From positions 1,178,001-1,242,000 of the forward strand of contig CAWBUW010000012.1 in assembly GCA_963792075.1 (NCBI GenBank): 64,000 nt of DNA, written 5' to 3'. The DNA comes from CAWBUW01 sp963792075. Its GTDB lineage: Bacteria > Chloroflexota > Anaerolineae > Anaerolineales > UBA4823. The translations under genes and the position numbers were made by a program. The notes beneath the pieces are model-generated. The model did no database searches and was not told the origin of the DNA. It worked only from the letters and a program-made list of their open reading frames with translations. Shown one piece after another: positions 24,040 through 31,819 of this stretch (position 1 is the first letter of the stretch; the number at the start of each line of letters is the position of its first letter).

Positions 24040-25287
24040 ATGCTCATTCACTCTTGCTCTCAACTGTTGACGCTCTCTGGCGGGCCTCAGCGCGGCAAAG
24101 CGCTGGGCCAGTTGGGGATCATCCCGGATGGCGCAGTCCTGCTGCGCGATGGACAGATCGCCGCGGTCGGTCCCAGCGTGGACCTGCTGGCAGCTTTCCC
24201 GGATGAAGCCCGGCTGGACGCCCAAGGCAAAGTGGCGCTGCCGGGTTTCGTAGACCCGCATACCCACGCCATCTGGGCGGGGGACCGGGCCTCAGAATTT
24301 GAAATGCGCCTGCAGGGCAAGACCTACCTGGAAATCCTGGCCGCGGGCGGCGGGATCCTTTCCACCGTGCGCCAGACGCGCCAATCTACCCCGGAGGCGC
24401 TGGTATCCGAGACCCGCCAGCGCCTGGCGGAGATGCTGCGCCACGGGACGACCACGGCCGAGGTGAAGACCGGTTATGGCCTGGAAAGCGAGGCCGAGCT
24501 GCGTATGCTCCAGGCGCTGCTGCTGTTGAACGCCGAAGGCCCGCTCGAGTTGGCGCTGACCTACCTGGGCGCGCATGCCATCGCACCCGAATTCAAGGGG
24601 GACCCAGACGGTTATACCGCTCACCTGTGCCAGGAGATGCTGCCTGCCTGCCGCCGCTGGTGGGAAGCGCACGCCCCTGGGCAGCCGCTGCCTTTTGTGG
24701 ACGTGTTTTGCGAGACCGGCGCCTTCAGCCTGGAGCAGTCCCGGCGCATTTTACAGGCGGCGCAGGAGTTAGGCTTCCCGCTGAAGATCCACGCCGATGA
24801 ATTCGATAACCTGGGCGGCGCCAGCCTGGCCGCCGAGCTGGGCGCGGTTTCGGCGGACCACCTGGTAAAGACTTCAGCGCAAGATATCCGTGCGCTGGGC
24901 CAGAGCAGCACAGTTGCCGTCGGTTTGCCGTGTACGCCGTTTGGGCTGGCGGAACACGAGTATACGCCGGCGACCGCCATCCTGGAAGCGGATGGCATCC
25001 TGGCGCTGGCGAGTGACCTGAACCCGGGCACGGCCTGGTGTGGTGACATGCAATTTGTGATTGCGCTGGCCTGCCGTTACATGCGCCTGGCCCCGGCGCA
25101 GGCGATTGCCGCCGCCACGATCAACGCCGCGGCTGCCATCGGCCGGGCGGACCGGATTGGCTCGCTCGAGGTGGGGAAGCAGGCGGATTTGATCCTGCTG
25201 CGCGAAGCGGATTATCGCCACCTGGGCTACCGCTTCGGCCCGAACCTGGTGGAGCGGGTGATCAAGAAGGGCCAGGTCGTGGTCTAA
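24040..25287 (+). CDS. hutI: Imidazolonepropionase
   Basis: A 415-residue amidohydrolase-fold enzyme of histidine breakdown, converting imidazolonepropionate to formiminoglutamate. The metal site shows GFVDPHTHAIWAGDR with the family-typical following EFEMRLQGKTYLEI, HAIAPEFKG, KIHADEFDNLGG and the late Asp in ALASDLNPGT. No other hut gene is in the window, so its partners must lie elsewhere. ATG 24040 is chosen over TTG 24031. Confidence 0.92.
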   Translation: MLIHSCSQLLTLSGGPQRGKALGQLGIIPDGAVLLRDGQIAAVGPSVDLLAAFPDEARLDAQGKVALPGFVDPHTHAIWAGDRASEFEMRLQGKTYLEILAAGGGILSTVRQTRQSTPEALVSETRQRLAEMLRHGTTTAEVKTGYGLESEAELRMLQALLLLNAEGPLELALTYLGAHAIAPEFKGDPDGYTAHLCQEMLPACRRWWEAHAPGQPLPFVDVFCETGAFSLEQSRRILQAAQELGFPLKIHADEFDNLGGASLAAELGAVSADHLVKTSAQDIRALGQSSTVAVGLPCTPFGLAEHEYTPATAILEADGILALASDLNPGTAWCGDMQFVIALACRYMRLAPAQAIAAATINAAAAIGRADRIGSLEVGKQADLILLREADYRHLGYRFGPNLVERVIKKGQVVV

Positions 25288-25342
25288 TCATGGGGGGGTG
25301 GGCGCAGGCTCTGCCTGTATTCCCCACTCCAGAGGAGAAAAT

Positions 25343-25516
25343 ATGTCACTGGATATAAGCAATTACCAGACGTGGATCATGCTGCTCTTAGGACTGGGCG
25401 TGATCTGGTTGGTGGTAAGCGTGGTGCTCAAACTCGCAAAGGTTGTGGTCAGCGTGGGCTGTTCGCTGCTGATCCTCGTCGCGGGCATCGTGATCCTGTC
25501 CAACCTGCTGAAATGA
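25343..25516 (+). CDS. Small two-helix membrane protein
   Basis: A 57-residue protein made almost wholly of two hydrophobic helices (about 9-27 and 30-52). AGAGGAGAAAAT precedes ATG 25343. Its stop overlaps the next start (ATGA), so it is coupled to the HD hydrolase gene. Family not recognised. Confidence 0.65.
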   Translation: MSLDISNYQTWIMLLLGLGVIWLVVSVVLKLAKVVVSVGCSLLILVAGIVILSNLLK

Positions 25517-26169
25517 CGCCGCGGCTGAGCCTGGAAAACGCCCGCGGTTGGTATACCGTTGATCCGACGCACGGCTTCGAGCACGTGCTCATCGTGCTGC
25601 GCCTGGCCGAGACGATTGCGCGCCAGGAAGGCGCCGACCTGGAGATCGTGCGCGCGGCGGTGCTGCTGCACGACGCTACTCCCCCGGATGCCGCTGGCGG
25701 CCTGGGGGGTGACCAGCACACGGGTGCGGCGCGCCAGGAACACCACCTGAGCTCGGCCGAGTTTGCCCACCAGGTGCTCCTGGCGGATGGTTGGCCGGAG
25801 GAACGCATTGCTGCGGTGCAGCACTGCATCCGCGCCCACCGCTTCCGCGACGATCGTGAAAACCCGCAGACGCTTGAAGCCCAGGTGCTCTTTGACGCGG
25901 ACAAGCTGGACGCAATTGGAGCGCGCGGCGTGCTACGCGCCATTGCTTACGCCCTGGGACGCGGGATGCCCGCCTATGCTCCCCCCTCGGCGCAGTTTCA
26001 GGCGACGGGCCAGCTCGAGGAGGGTGAGCTGCACAGCGCCTACCATGAATACGTCTTCAAGCTGGCCCGGCTGAAAGAGCGTATGTACACCCCCACCGGC
26101 CGGGCGCTGGCCGAGCAGCGCCATACCTTAATGTCCGCCTATTTTGACGCCCTCCGCCTCGAATTTTAA
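25513..26169 (+). CDS. HD-domain hydrolase
   Basis: A 218-residue HD-superfamily phosphohydrolase similar in layout to YedJ-type proteins. HGFEHVLIVLRLAE gives the first His, VLLHDATPP the HD pair, and LFDADKLDAIGARG the final Asp motif. ATG 25513 overlaps the stop of the small membrane protein by four bases. Substrate unknown. Confidence 0.83.
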   Translation: MTPRLSLENARGWYTVDPTHGFEHVLIVLRLAETIARQEGADLEIVRAAVLLHDATPPDAAGGLGGDQHTGAARQEHHLSSAEFAHQVLLADGWPEERIAAVQHCIRAHRFRDDRENPQTLEAQVLFDADKLDAIGARGVLRAIAYALGRGMPAYAPPSAQFQATGQLEEGELHSAYHEYVFKLARLKERMYTPTGRALAEQRHTLMSAYFDALRLEF

Positions 26170-26173
26170 ACGG

Positions 26174-26220
26174 TTTTGGGGTGTCTGCGGGCGGCTTCGC
26201 CGCCCGCAGACACCCCAAAA
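26174..26220. repeat. Perfect 22-bp hairpin, loop TTC
   Basis: Arms 26174-26195 and 26199-26220 are exact complements; centre GC-TTC-GC. It begins five bases after the HD hydrolase stop. Confidence 0.92.
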
Positions 26221-26257
26221 TTGCAACCCGGGGGTTGCACCCTGAGAAGAAAAGGAA

Positions 26258-26263
26258 TACAAT
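26258..26263 (+). promoter_or_regulatory. -10 element TACAAT, leaderless start
   Basis: TACAAT lies seven bases before the ATG at 26271 and no Shine-Dalgarno is present. Confidence 0.55.
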
Positions 26264-26270
26264 TGCATCC

Positions 26271-26900
26271 ATGAATGTACCCCTAGGCCCAATCCTTGTT
26301 GTCGAAGATATCCCCAATGTGCTTGAACTGCTCCTGGTCACGCTGCGCTTCAAAGGCTACCCTGTGGTAAGCGCAACTAACGGGCAGGAAGCGCTGGAAG
26401 TAATCGAAAAACAAAAGCCAGCGTTGGTAATTACGGATATCCTGATGCCGAAAATGGATGGGTATGCGCTGATGCAAAAATTGCGCACCGCCCCACAGAC
26501 GTTTCGCATCCCGGTCATTTTCCTCTCTGCCACCTATGTGACGCCTGAAGATAAGGCTTTTGCCCTTTCCCTGGGCGCAGTGCGCTTCCTGGAAAAGCCG
26601 GTGGACACCGAGGAGTTCCTGCTGACGATCGCAGAAGTGTTGACAGGCGGGGCTGCAGTCGTCCCCGACCCGCTCAGTGACAAGGAGTTTTACACGGGGT
26701 ACCGCGAGCGCCTGGAGTCCAAGCTGCGCCATAAGAACCAGCAGATCTCGCGCACCGAGCGCCTGTTGGGGACCCTCCCGGTTGAGCAGCGTCCCTCTTT
26801 TGAAGGGCTGCTGGCCGAAGAGCGCTCGCATCGAGACGAAATTCAGGCTGAATTGGACGAGCTTTTCCGCCTCCTGGAAGAACAGAAGAAATCCTCGTGA
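26271..26900 (+). CDS. Response regulator with receiver domain and helical tail
   Basis: A 209-residue protein. The receiver domain (6-125) shows the acidic pair VVEDIPN, phospho-acceptor Asp in ITDILMPKMDGYA, the switch Ser/Thr in VIFLSATY and Lys in FLEKPVD. The tail (130-209) is charged and helical, coiled-coil-like, with no DNA-binding or enzymatic domain recognised. No kinase is adjacent. Its stop overlaps the GTG start of the next gene. Confidence 0.87.
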   Translation: MNVPLGPILVVEDIPNVLELLLVTLRFKGYPVVSATNGQEALEVIEKQKPALVITDILMPKMDGYALMQKLRTAPQTFRIPVIFLSATYVTPEDKAFALSLGAVRFLEKPVDTEEFLLTIAEVLTGGAAVVPDPLSDKEFYTGYRERLESKLRHKNQQISRTERLLGTLPVEQRPSFEGLLAEERSHRDEIQAELDELFRLLEEQKKSS

Positions 26901-27679
26901 AACCAGTATTGGACGATTTGATCGACCTGGCGCGCCAGGCCGGGGAGATTTTGCGCGCCGGCTATGGCCAGGAACAGCACATCACCCACAAGGGTTTGAT
27001 TGACCTGGTCACAGAATACGATCACCAATCGGAGGCTTTTCTGCTGGGTGAGATCAAGCAGCGTTTTCCGCACCACAGCATCAATGCCGAAGAAAGCGGT
27101 CTTTCGGCTGGTAGCCAGGCACACATCTGGTACGTCGATCCGTTGGATGGCACGGTAAATTTTGCACATGGTGTGCCGGTCTTTTCGGTCTCGCTGGCCT
27201 ATGCCCAGGATGGTCAGGTTAAGTTGGGCGTAGTGTACGATCCGCTGCGTGACGAGTGCTTCTGCGCCGAGCGTGGGAAAGGCGCCTGGCTGGGGGAACG
27301 CCGCCTGCATGTGTCGGATACCACGCAGTTGATCCACAGCCTGCTGGGGACAGGCTTTCCCTATGATATTGCTACCAACCCGCGCAACAACCTGGCTGAG
27401 TATACCCGCCTGGCGGTGCGCTCACAGGGAGTGCGGCGGCTGGGTTCAGCCGCGCTGGATTTTTGCTACCTCGCTGCGGGGCGCTTCGATGGCTATTGGG
27501 AGCTGCACCTGAACCCGTGGGATTTGGCGGCCGGCGCGCTGATCGCCGCAGAAGCCGGGGCGCGCCTGGAACGCGCCTGGGGCCAGGGTGATCTGCTGGC
27601 CTCGCCCTGTTCGATCCTGGCCTGTACCCCCGGCATCTATGCCGAGCTGCGCCAGGCATTGGATCTCGCACAAGGATAA
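26897..27679 (+). CDS. Inositol monophosphatase family protein
   Basis: A 260-residue Mg-dependent phosphatase of the IMPase/FBPase/CysQ superfamily. The metal motifs are present: INAEESG, WYVDPLDGTVNFAHG and, near the C-terminus, LNPWDLAAGALIAAEAG. The substrate could be inositol phosphate, 3'-phosphoadenylate or a sugar phosphate. GTG 26897 overlaps the previous stop by four bases. The last codons lie in the left arm of a palindrome shared with surE. Confidence 0.9.
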   Translation: MKPVLDDLIDLARQAGEILRAGYGQEQHITHKGLIDLVTEYDHQSEAFLLGEIKQRFPHHSINAEESGLSAGSQAHIWYVDPLDGTVNFAHGVPVFSVSLAYAQDGQVKLGVVYDPLRDECFCAERGKGAWLGERRLHVSDTTQLIHSLLGTGFPYDIATNPRNNLAEYTRLAVRSQGVRRLGSAALDFCYLAAGRFDGYWELHLNPWDLAAGALIAAEAGARLERAWGQGDLLASPCSILACTPGIYAELRQALDLAQG

Positions 27680-27712
27680 AGGGCGCTGAAGCGCCCTTTA
27701 TCCTTGTGCGAG
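27665..27712. terminator. Perfect 22-bp palindrome over the ends of two convergent genes
   Basis: Arms 27665-27686 and 27691-27712 pair exactly around TGAA. The left arm contains the last codons of the inositol monophosphatase gene and the right arm those of surE; both proteins therefore end in LAQG. Likely a two-way terminator, although T-tracts are short. Confidence 0.8.
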
Positions 27713-28501
27713 GATATTTTCTATTTCCGCTGCGCTCACGCGTGAGGTCAGGTCCAGGCTGAGCGGCGTGACAGACACCTGGCGCAGCGTACGCAGCGCG
27801 TGCACGTCCGTGCCGGGCTCAGCGCTGTCAATGTGCGGCGAATGCCGGTATCCCACGCTCTCGGGTTGGTCCCAGTCTGTGCGCTTGGGACGCACCGCAT
27901 CGAAGTAGCTCATGCGGGATTGACGTGTAATGCGCCAGGGGGTCTCGCAGGTGGCGTCGCTGGGAACATCCACCTTAATCACATCTACATCTGCTGGCAT
28001 GCGCCGGGCAAGCAGGATTCTGGCGAAATACTGTGCAAAGTGCGCCGCAGCCGAAAAATCCACCTCATCCGAGTAGGATAGATGGTGTTCCAGCTCAGTT
28101 TCCAGTGAGACCGCCAGCGCCGGGATGCCCATGGCCGCGGCTTCAAGCGCTGCCCCCACTGTACCGGAGATGGTCACACCTGCACCGATGTTCTCGCCAT
28201 AGTTGATCCCCGAAACCACCAGGCTGGGGCGTTCCGGCAGGATTTCTAAAATGGCGTGCAGCACGGCCTGAGCGGGTGTCCCGCCCACGCTGTAAACCGT
28301 CCAATCCAGTTCGTTGACGGTGACCGTGCGCGGGGTGATGATCCCATCGGAAGTATTGGGCAGGCTGCGCCCCGCCCCAGACCACTGCTCGCGCGGCGCC
28401 ACGACGTGCACGAAACCTAACGCCGAGAGCGCCTGGGCAGCCGACCACAAGCCAGGGGAAAGGATGCCGTCATCGTTGGTGAGCAAGATGTGAGTTTTCA
28501 T
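27698..28501 (-). CDS. surE: 5'/3'-nucleotidase SurE
   Basis: A 267-residue SurE-family phosphatase acting on nucleoside monophosphates. The N-terminal metal motif LLTNDDGILSPG and SGINYGENIGAGVTISGTVG are diagnostic, and YSVGGTPAQAVLHAI is also conserved. ATG 28501 is chosen because SurE begins at this Met; the -10-like TACAAT (28509-28514, minus strand) lies seven bases upstream, so the mRNA is probably leaderless. Confidence 0.94.
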   Translation of the reverse strand: MKTHILLTNDDGILSPGLWSAAQALSALGFVHVVAPREQWSGAGRSLPNTSDGIITPRTVTVNELDWTVYSVGGTPAQAVLHAILEILPERPSLVVSGINYGENIGAGVTISGTVGAALEAAAMGIPALAVSLETELEHHLSYSDEVDFSAAAHFAQYFARILLARRMPADVDVIKVDVPSDATCETPWRITRQSRMSYFDAVRPKRTDWDQPESVGYRHSPHIDSAEPGTDVHALRTLRQVSVTPLSLDLTSRVSAAEIENILAQG

Positions 28502-28529
28502 GCTTTTGATTGTACATGAGAGGGGGGAA

Positions 28530-28574
28530 TTGGGGGGTGAAATGTGGGGCTTTGCCCCACATTTCACCCCCCAA
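28530..28574. repeat. Perfect 21-bp hairpin, loop TTT
   Basis: Arms 28530-28550 and 28554-28574 are exact complements; centre GC-TTT-GC. It lies between the end of the catabolic operon and surE. Confidence 0.92.
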
Positions 28575-28630
28575 CCCCTATTTTACAGGATTGCGCTGCC
28601 CGTATAGGGCAAATGCAATCGCCTTAGTCA

Positions 28631-28987
28631 CTATCCAACCGGTTCGAGCACCAACCCGTACACGTTTTCGCCGTATTGAACCCGGATCGGCCCCCAGGTG
28701 GGTTCCATCGTCTGGCCTATTTTGAGAGGGTATTTTTCGTCTACATGGATCTGGCCCATGGCTCGCACACCGTTCTCAAACTCCACCACGCCAATGGTCA
28801 GGTAGCGCTGGTCGAATCCCCAGGGAAGGTTGTAGATGCGGGTAAAAGTCAGGATTTTTACCTGCCCCTGCGGCTTCACCTTCTCAAACTCGCGCCCTTT
28901 GCACTGCAGGCAGCGATCGTGGAAGGGATAATGCAGCTTGCCACATTTTTTGCACTTATACGCTGTGATGGCAATTTCTTTTTTCAT
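28631..28987 (-). CDS. DUF35 OB-fold/zinc-ribbon protein, thiolase partner
   Basis: A 118-residue protein: a rubredoxin-like zinc ribbon at the N-terminus (CKKCGKLHYP, CLQCKG) and an OB-fold behind it (VKILTFTRIYNLPWGF, LTIGVVEFENGVRAMGQI). DUF35 proteins form complexes with thiolase-like proteins and position acyl-CoA substrates. The gene overlaps the thiolase gene by four bases (ATGA), strong support for a complex between the two products. Last gene of the long minus-strand operon. Confidence 0.9.
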   Translation of the reverse strand: MKKEIAITAYKCKKCGKLHYPFHDRCLQCKGREFEKVKPQGQVKILTFTRIYNLPWGFDQRYLTIGVVEFENGVRAMGQIHVDEKYPLKIGQTMEPTWGPIRVQYGENVYGLVLEPVG

Positions 28988-30174
28988 GCCTCTACCCTCC
29001 GCAGTACAAAAGCTGTCACATTGTTGCCAAAACCACCGAAGTTGACCGTCAGGCCATTCTGTGCGTTCTTGACCTGGCGGTTCTCCGGCAGCTCATGGCG
29101 TAACTGCCACACGATATCGACAATCTGCGCCACGCCTGTCGCACCCACGGGATGCCCGCGGGCTTTCAGGCCGCCCGAGACATTGATCGGGATCTGACCA
29201 CCCAGGCGGGTCTTCCCAGCCAGGGCGGCTTTACCACCTTCTCCCTTTTTGAAGAAGCCCACATGCTCGCTCTCGGCAATTTCGAGGATGGTGAAGGCAT
29301 CATGCAGTTCAGCCACATGGATGTCAGATGGCTTCATCTTCGCTCTATCGAATGCCTGCTGTGCAGCCAGGGTGACCGCTTTCAGGTCGGTGGGGTCAGA
29401 ACGCTCCTGCAGCGTGTGGGTATCCGTCGCCTGACCAAACCCGGCAATCAACACGGGTGGCTTGGCGGGTTTCTTGATTTTATCCAACGCGCAGATCACC
29501 AGCGCGGCCGCGCCGTCGCTGACCGGGCAGGCATCATACAGGTGCAAAGGATCGGCAACGACCGGGTTGTTGACGATCGCGGAATGGTTCTCGAAAATCC
29601 CATCTTTGGAAAGCGCCATCTCAACATGCGCATAGGGGTTCAATGTGCCCATTTCCTGGTTTTTGAGTGCGATCGTCACCAACATCTCGCGCGTCACACC
29701 GTATTTTTCCATGTATAAGCGGGTAAACATGCCCGCCATGCCTGGCAGAGTGATGCCATAGGGATATTCGGCCTGGGGGTGGGTCATTGTGGCCACGACA
29801 TCGGTGGCCCGCCAGCCGGTGACTTCTCGCATCTTCTCGCCGCCAGTAACCAGGACAGTGTCATAATAACCAGAAGCAACCGCCAGCAGGGCGTTCTTGA
29901 CCGCCGAGCCGCCCGAAGCAGGTCCATTTTCCACCGTATCGGCGGCGGCTGGCAGCAGGCTGAGCCTGTCTACCAGCGAGCTGGCAATCGAAGTCTGGCG
30001 CTGGAACATACCTGCCGCCATATTGCCCACGTAGACGGCGTCCACAGATTGGTCGCCCAGGCCAGCATCATCGAGGGCTTTGAGCGAGGCGTATGCCAGC
30101 ATATCCATCAGGGTGTCTTCATCTCGCCGGCCAAAGGGAATCATGCCGGCGCCTATAATCGCAACGTCTCTCAT
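28984..30174 (-). CDS. Thiolase-superfamily protein lacking the catalytic cysteines
   Basis: A 396-residue member of the SCP2/thiolase superfamily. The C-terminal GGLKARGHPVGATGVAQI and AELHDAFTILE are intact. The position of the acyl-accepting Cys (normally in ACASG) reads VENGPASGGSA, with Pro, and the late CxG motif reads NFGGFGNN, with no Cys. It therefore cannot work by the usual thiolase chemistry. The paired DUF35 gene recalls the Ltp2-ChsH2 retro-aldolase, which also lacks the thiolase cysteines (family knowledge). A carbon-carbon lyase on an acyl-CoA is a reasonable inference. Preceding gene ends four bases upstream. Confidence 0.85.
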   Translation of the reverse strand: MRDVAIIGAGMIPFGRRDEDTLMDMLAYASLKALDDAGLGDQSVDAVYVGNMAAGMFQRQTSIASSLVDRLSLLPAAADTVENGPASGGSAVKNALLAVASGYYDTVLVTGGEKMREVTGWRATDVVATMTHPQAEYPYGITLPGMAGMFTRLYMEKYGVTREMLVTIALKNQEMGTLNPYAHVEMALSKDGIFENHSAIVNNPVVADPLHLYDACPVSDGAAALVICALDKIKKPAKPPVLIAGFGQATDTHTLQERSDPTDLKAVTLAAQQAFDRAKMKPSDIHVAELHDAFTILEIAESEHVGFFKKGEGGKAALAGKTRLGGQIPINVSGGLKARGHPVGATGVAQIVDIVWQLRHELPENRQVKNAQNGLTVNFGGFGNNVTAFVLRRVEA

Positions 30175-30178
30175 CGCA

Positions 30179-30868
30179 TCATCTTCCTTTCAATCCAGCG
30201 ATGCGTTCGCGGATCGTATCGTCATCGGCAAACAGGATATCTTGGGTGGCCACTTCCCACAAATCCGGCGGCACGGGACGATCTCCCACCACCAGGCGAG
30301 GCTTGGCAGCAAAATAAATATCCCGCGTCAGGCGGTAAGAATCACCGCCTCCCAGCTCGTGAGGGATGGTGGTCGCTTCGAGGGGATACTCAACCATCCA
30401 GCGCCGGAATCCAATCGGGCTCTCGGCAACGATTAATACTTCATCCTGCTGCAGGTATTCCATGTGGTATTCCATCTTTGCCGCGAACAGGTGCGATCCA
30501 ATACGCAGGCCGCGATCAATGGCCAGCGTGTGGTAGCTCATGCCGACTTTTTCGTTTTCCAGGCGGCCGTTGACGATCCCCACCAGGTAGCCATCGATCT
30601 GCCCCAGCAGGCAGTACTCGCTTTTGACGCGGTAGCGATACCAGGCCAGCAGCTCGCCATACAAGCGGGCGCTGACGATATCGTAGTAATCCCGCTCGAT
30701 GAACAGGCAGGGGTGTACGGATTTCAGGATCTCAGGCACGTCCTCACGGCTGGCCTGGCGCACAACCATCTGCTTGCCGTTCGCCAGGGTGATCACCTTG
30801 GGCGGGTAGGGCGCCATGGGGTACTGCGTGGGTCGCAGTACGGCTTCAAGTTCCATATCAATTGGCAT
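30179..30868 (-). CDS. GNAT-like N-acyltransferase, uncertain
   Basis: A 229-residue protein. MVVRQASREDVPEILKSV looks like a GNAT first strand and helix, and IGSHLFAAKMEYHMEY may be the acetyl-CoA-binding turn and helix, followed by VLIVAESPIGFRRWMVEYP. The family is not otherwise recognised and the pyrophosphate loop is not canonical. It sits between the cyclase-family hydrolase and the thiolase in one operon, so a role in handling the same acyl substrate is likely. Confidence 0.6.
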   Translation of the reverse strand: MPIDMELEAVLRPTQYPMAPYPPKVITLANGKQMVVRQASREDVPEILKSVHPCLFIERDYYDIVSARLYGELLAWYRYRVKSEYCLLGQIDGYLVGIVNGRLENEKVGMSYHTLAIDRGLRIGSHLFAAKMEYHMEYLQQDEVLIVAESPIGFRRWMVEYPLEATTIPHELGGGDSYRLTRDIYFAAKPRLVVGDRPVPPDLWEVATQDILFADDDTIRERIAGLKGR

Positions 30869-30877
30869 ATTTTCTCC

Positions 30878-31759
30878 TTATTCCAAATTCAGCTTACTGA
30901 TCTTGTTGATGCTCTCTACATGCGCAGAAACGTAAGCATCCCCGAAGCGGGTCTTGGGCAGGTCGGCTTTCTTAGCCATCAAGGCCTCATATTCGCTATC
31001 TTCGAGCATGGCCACACAGCGCCCAATGCAGGACTCGCCGTCGACGAAGCGCCAGGGGAAGAAGCCGATCGTCACCCGCCGGTTGAGCAGCAGGTCGAGC
31101 TCACCGCCAATGCACTCGGCATGCACAATGCCAAACGGGAACATTTCCAGGTGCATGAGCTGGTACTTGCTGTCATCGAAGAACTCAGCCAGGGGCATGC
31201 CGTATTTCTTTTTGAACACCTTCTCGGCCTGGCGCGCCTGGCGCGGCATCCAGTCGCGGATGATGGTATTCATCGGGTGGTCGGCGCTGCCACAGTCCAC
31301 CCCGATCCAGCGCAGCTTCTTGGCTTTGGCCCAATCGGCGAACTCGCGATCCGGGCCGGGATGCATCACCATATAGCGCACTTCATTGGCGCCGGGCATG
31401 TCCCAGCCAAAGTGATGGTAGCCCGTGTGGATGATGAGAATGTCGCCCTCTTTTACTTCGACGCGTTCTTCAACCATTTTACTGGTATACACGTCGTAAT
31501 CACCGCACACGTCGCTCAAATCTACGACCGCGGCTTCATGCACCAGGTAATCCATATCCAATGAGGCAATATCCTTGCCCGGTGTGTGGAAATGGATCTC
31601 GCCATCCAGGTGTGTGCCCAGGTGGTTGGAGTGGGTGACCAACTGCCCGTTGGCGCCGTTGGGCGCCAGCCGCTTGAAATATTTGATTTGCAGCGGTTCG
31701 TAAGTGGGCCAGGGGGGCGTGCCGATGCCCAGGGGAATGGTCAGGTCAATGAATTTCAT
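30878..31759 (-). CDS. Cyclase-family metal-dependent hydrolase
   Basis: A 293-residue protein of the Cyclase family, which includes kynurenine formamidase and isatin hydrolase; these open or cleave amide bonds using a metal. The signature HLGTHLDGEIHFH is present, with HTGYHHFGWD further on. AGGAGAG is placed correctly before ATG 31759, which starts at MKFIDLTIPLG as usual in the family. It follows the AllG-like gene by about 60 bases. An amidase step in a nitrogen-heterocycle pathway fits the neighbours. Confidence 0.85.
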   Translation of the reverse strand: MKFIDLTIPLGIGTPPWPTYEPLQIKYFKRLAPNGANGQLVTHSNHLGTHLDGEIHFHTPGKDIASLDMDYLVHEAAVVDLSDVCGDYDVYTSKMVEERVEVKEGDILIIHTGYHHFGWDMPGANEVRYMVMHPGPDREFADWAKAKKLRWIGVDCGSADHPMNTIIRDWMPRQARQAEKVFKKKYGMPLAEFFDDSKYQLMHLEMFPFGIVHAECIGGELDLLLNRRVTIGFFPWRFVDGESCIGRCVAMLEDSEYEALMAKKADLPKTRFGDAYVSAHVESINKISKLNLE

Positions 31760-31787
31760 AGGGTCTCTCCTTGTGAATAATTGGAGC

Positions 31788-31810
31788 ATGTGGGGGCGAA
31801 GCCCGCACAT
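31788..31810. repeat. Short hairpin, loop GAA
   Basis: Arms 31788-31797 and 31801-31810 pair with one mismatch; centre GC-GAA-GC. It lies in the AllG-cyclase gap. Confidence 0.6.
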
Positions 31811-31819
31811 ACGCCTCTG

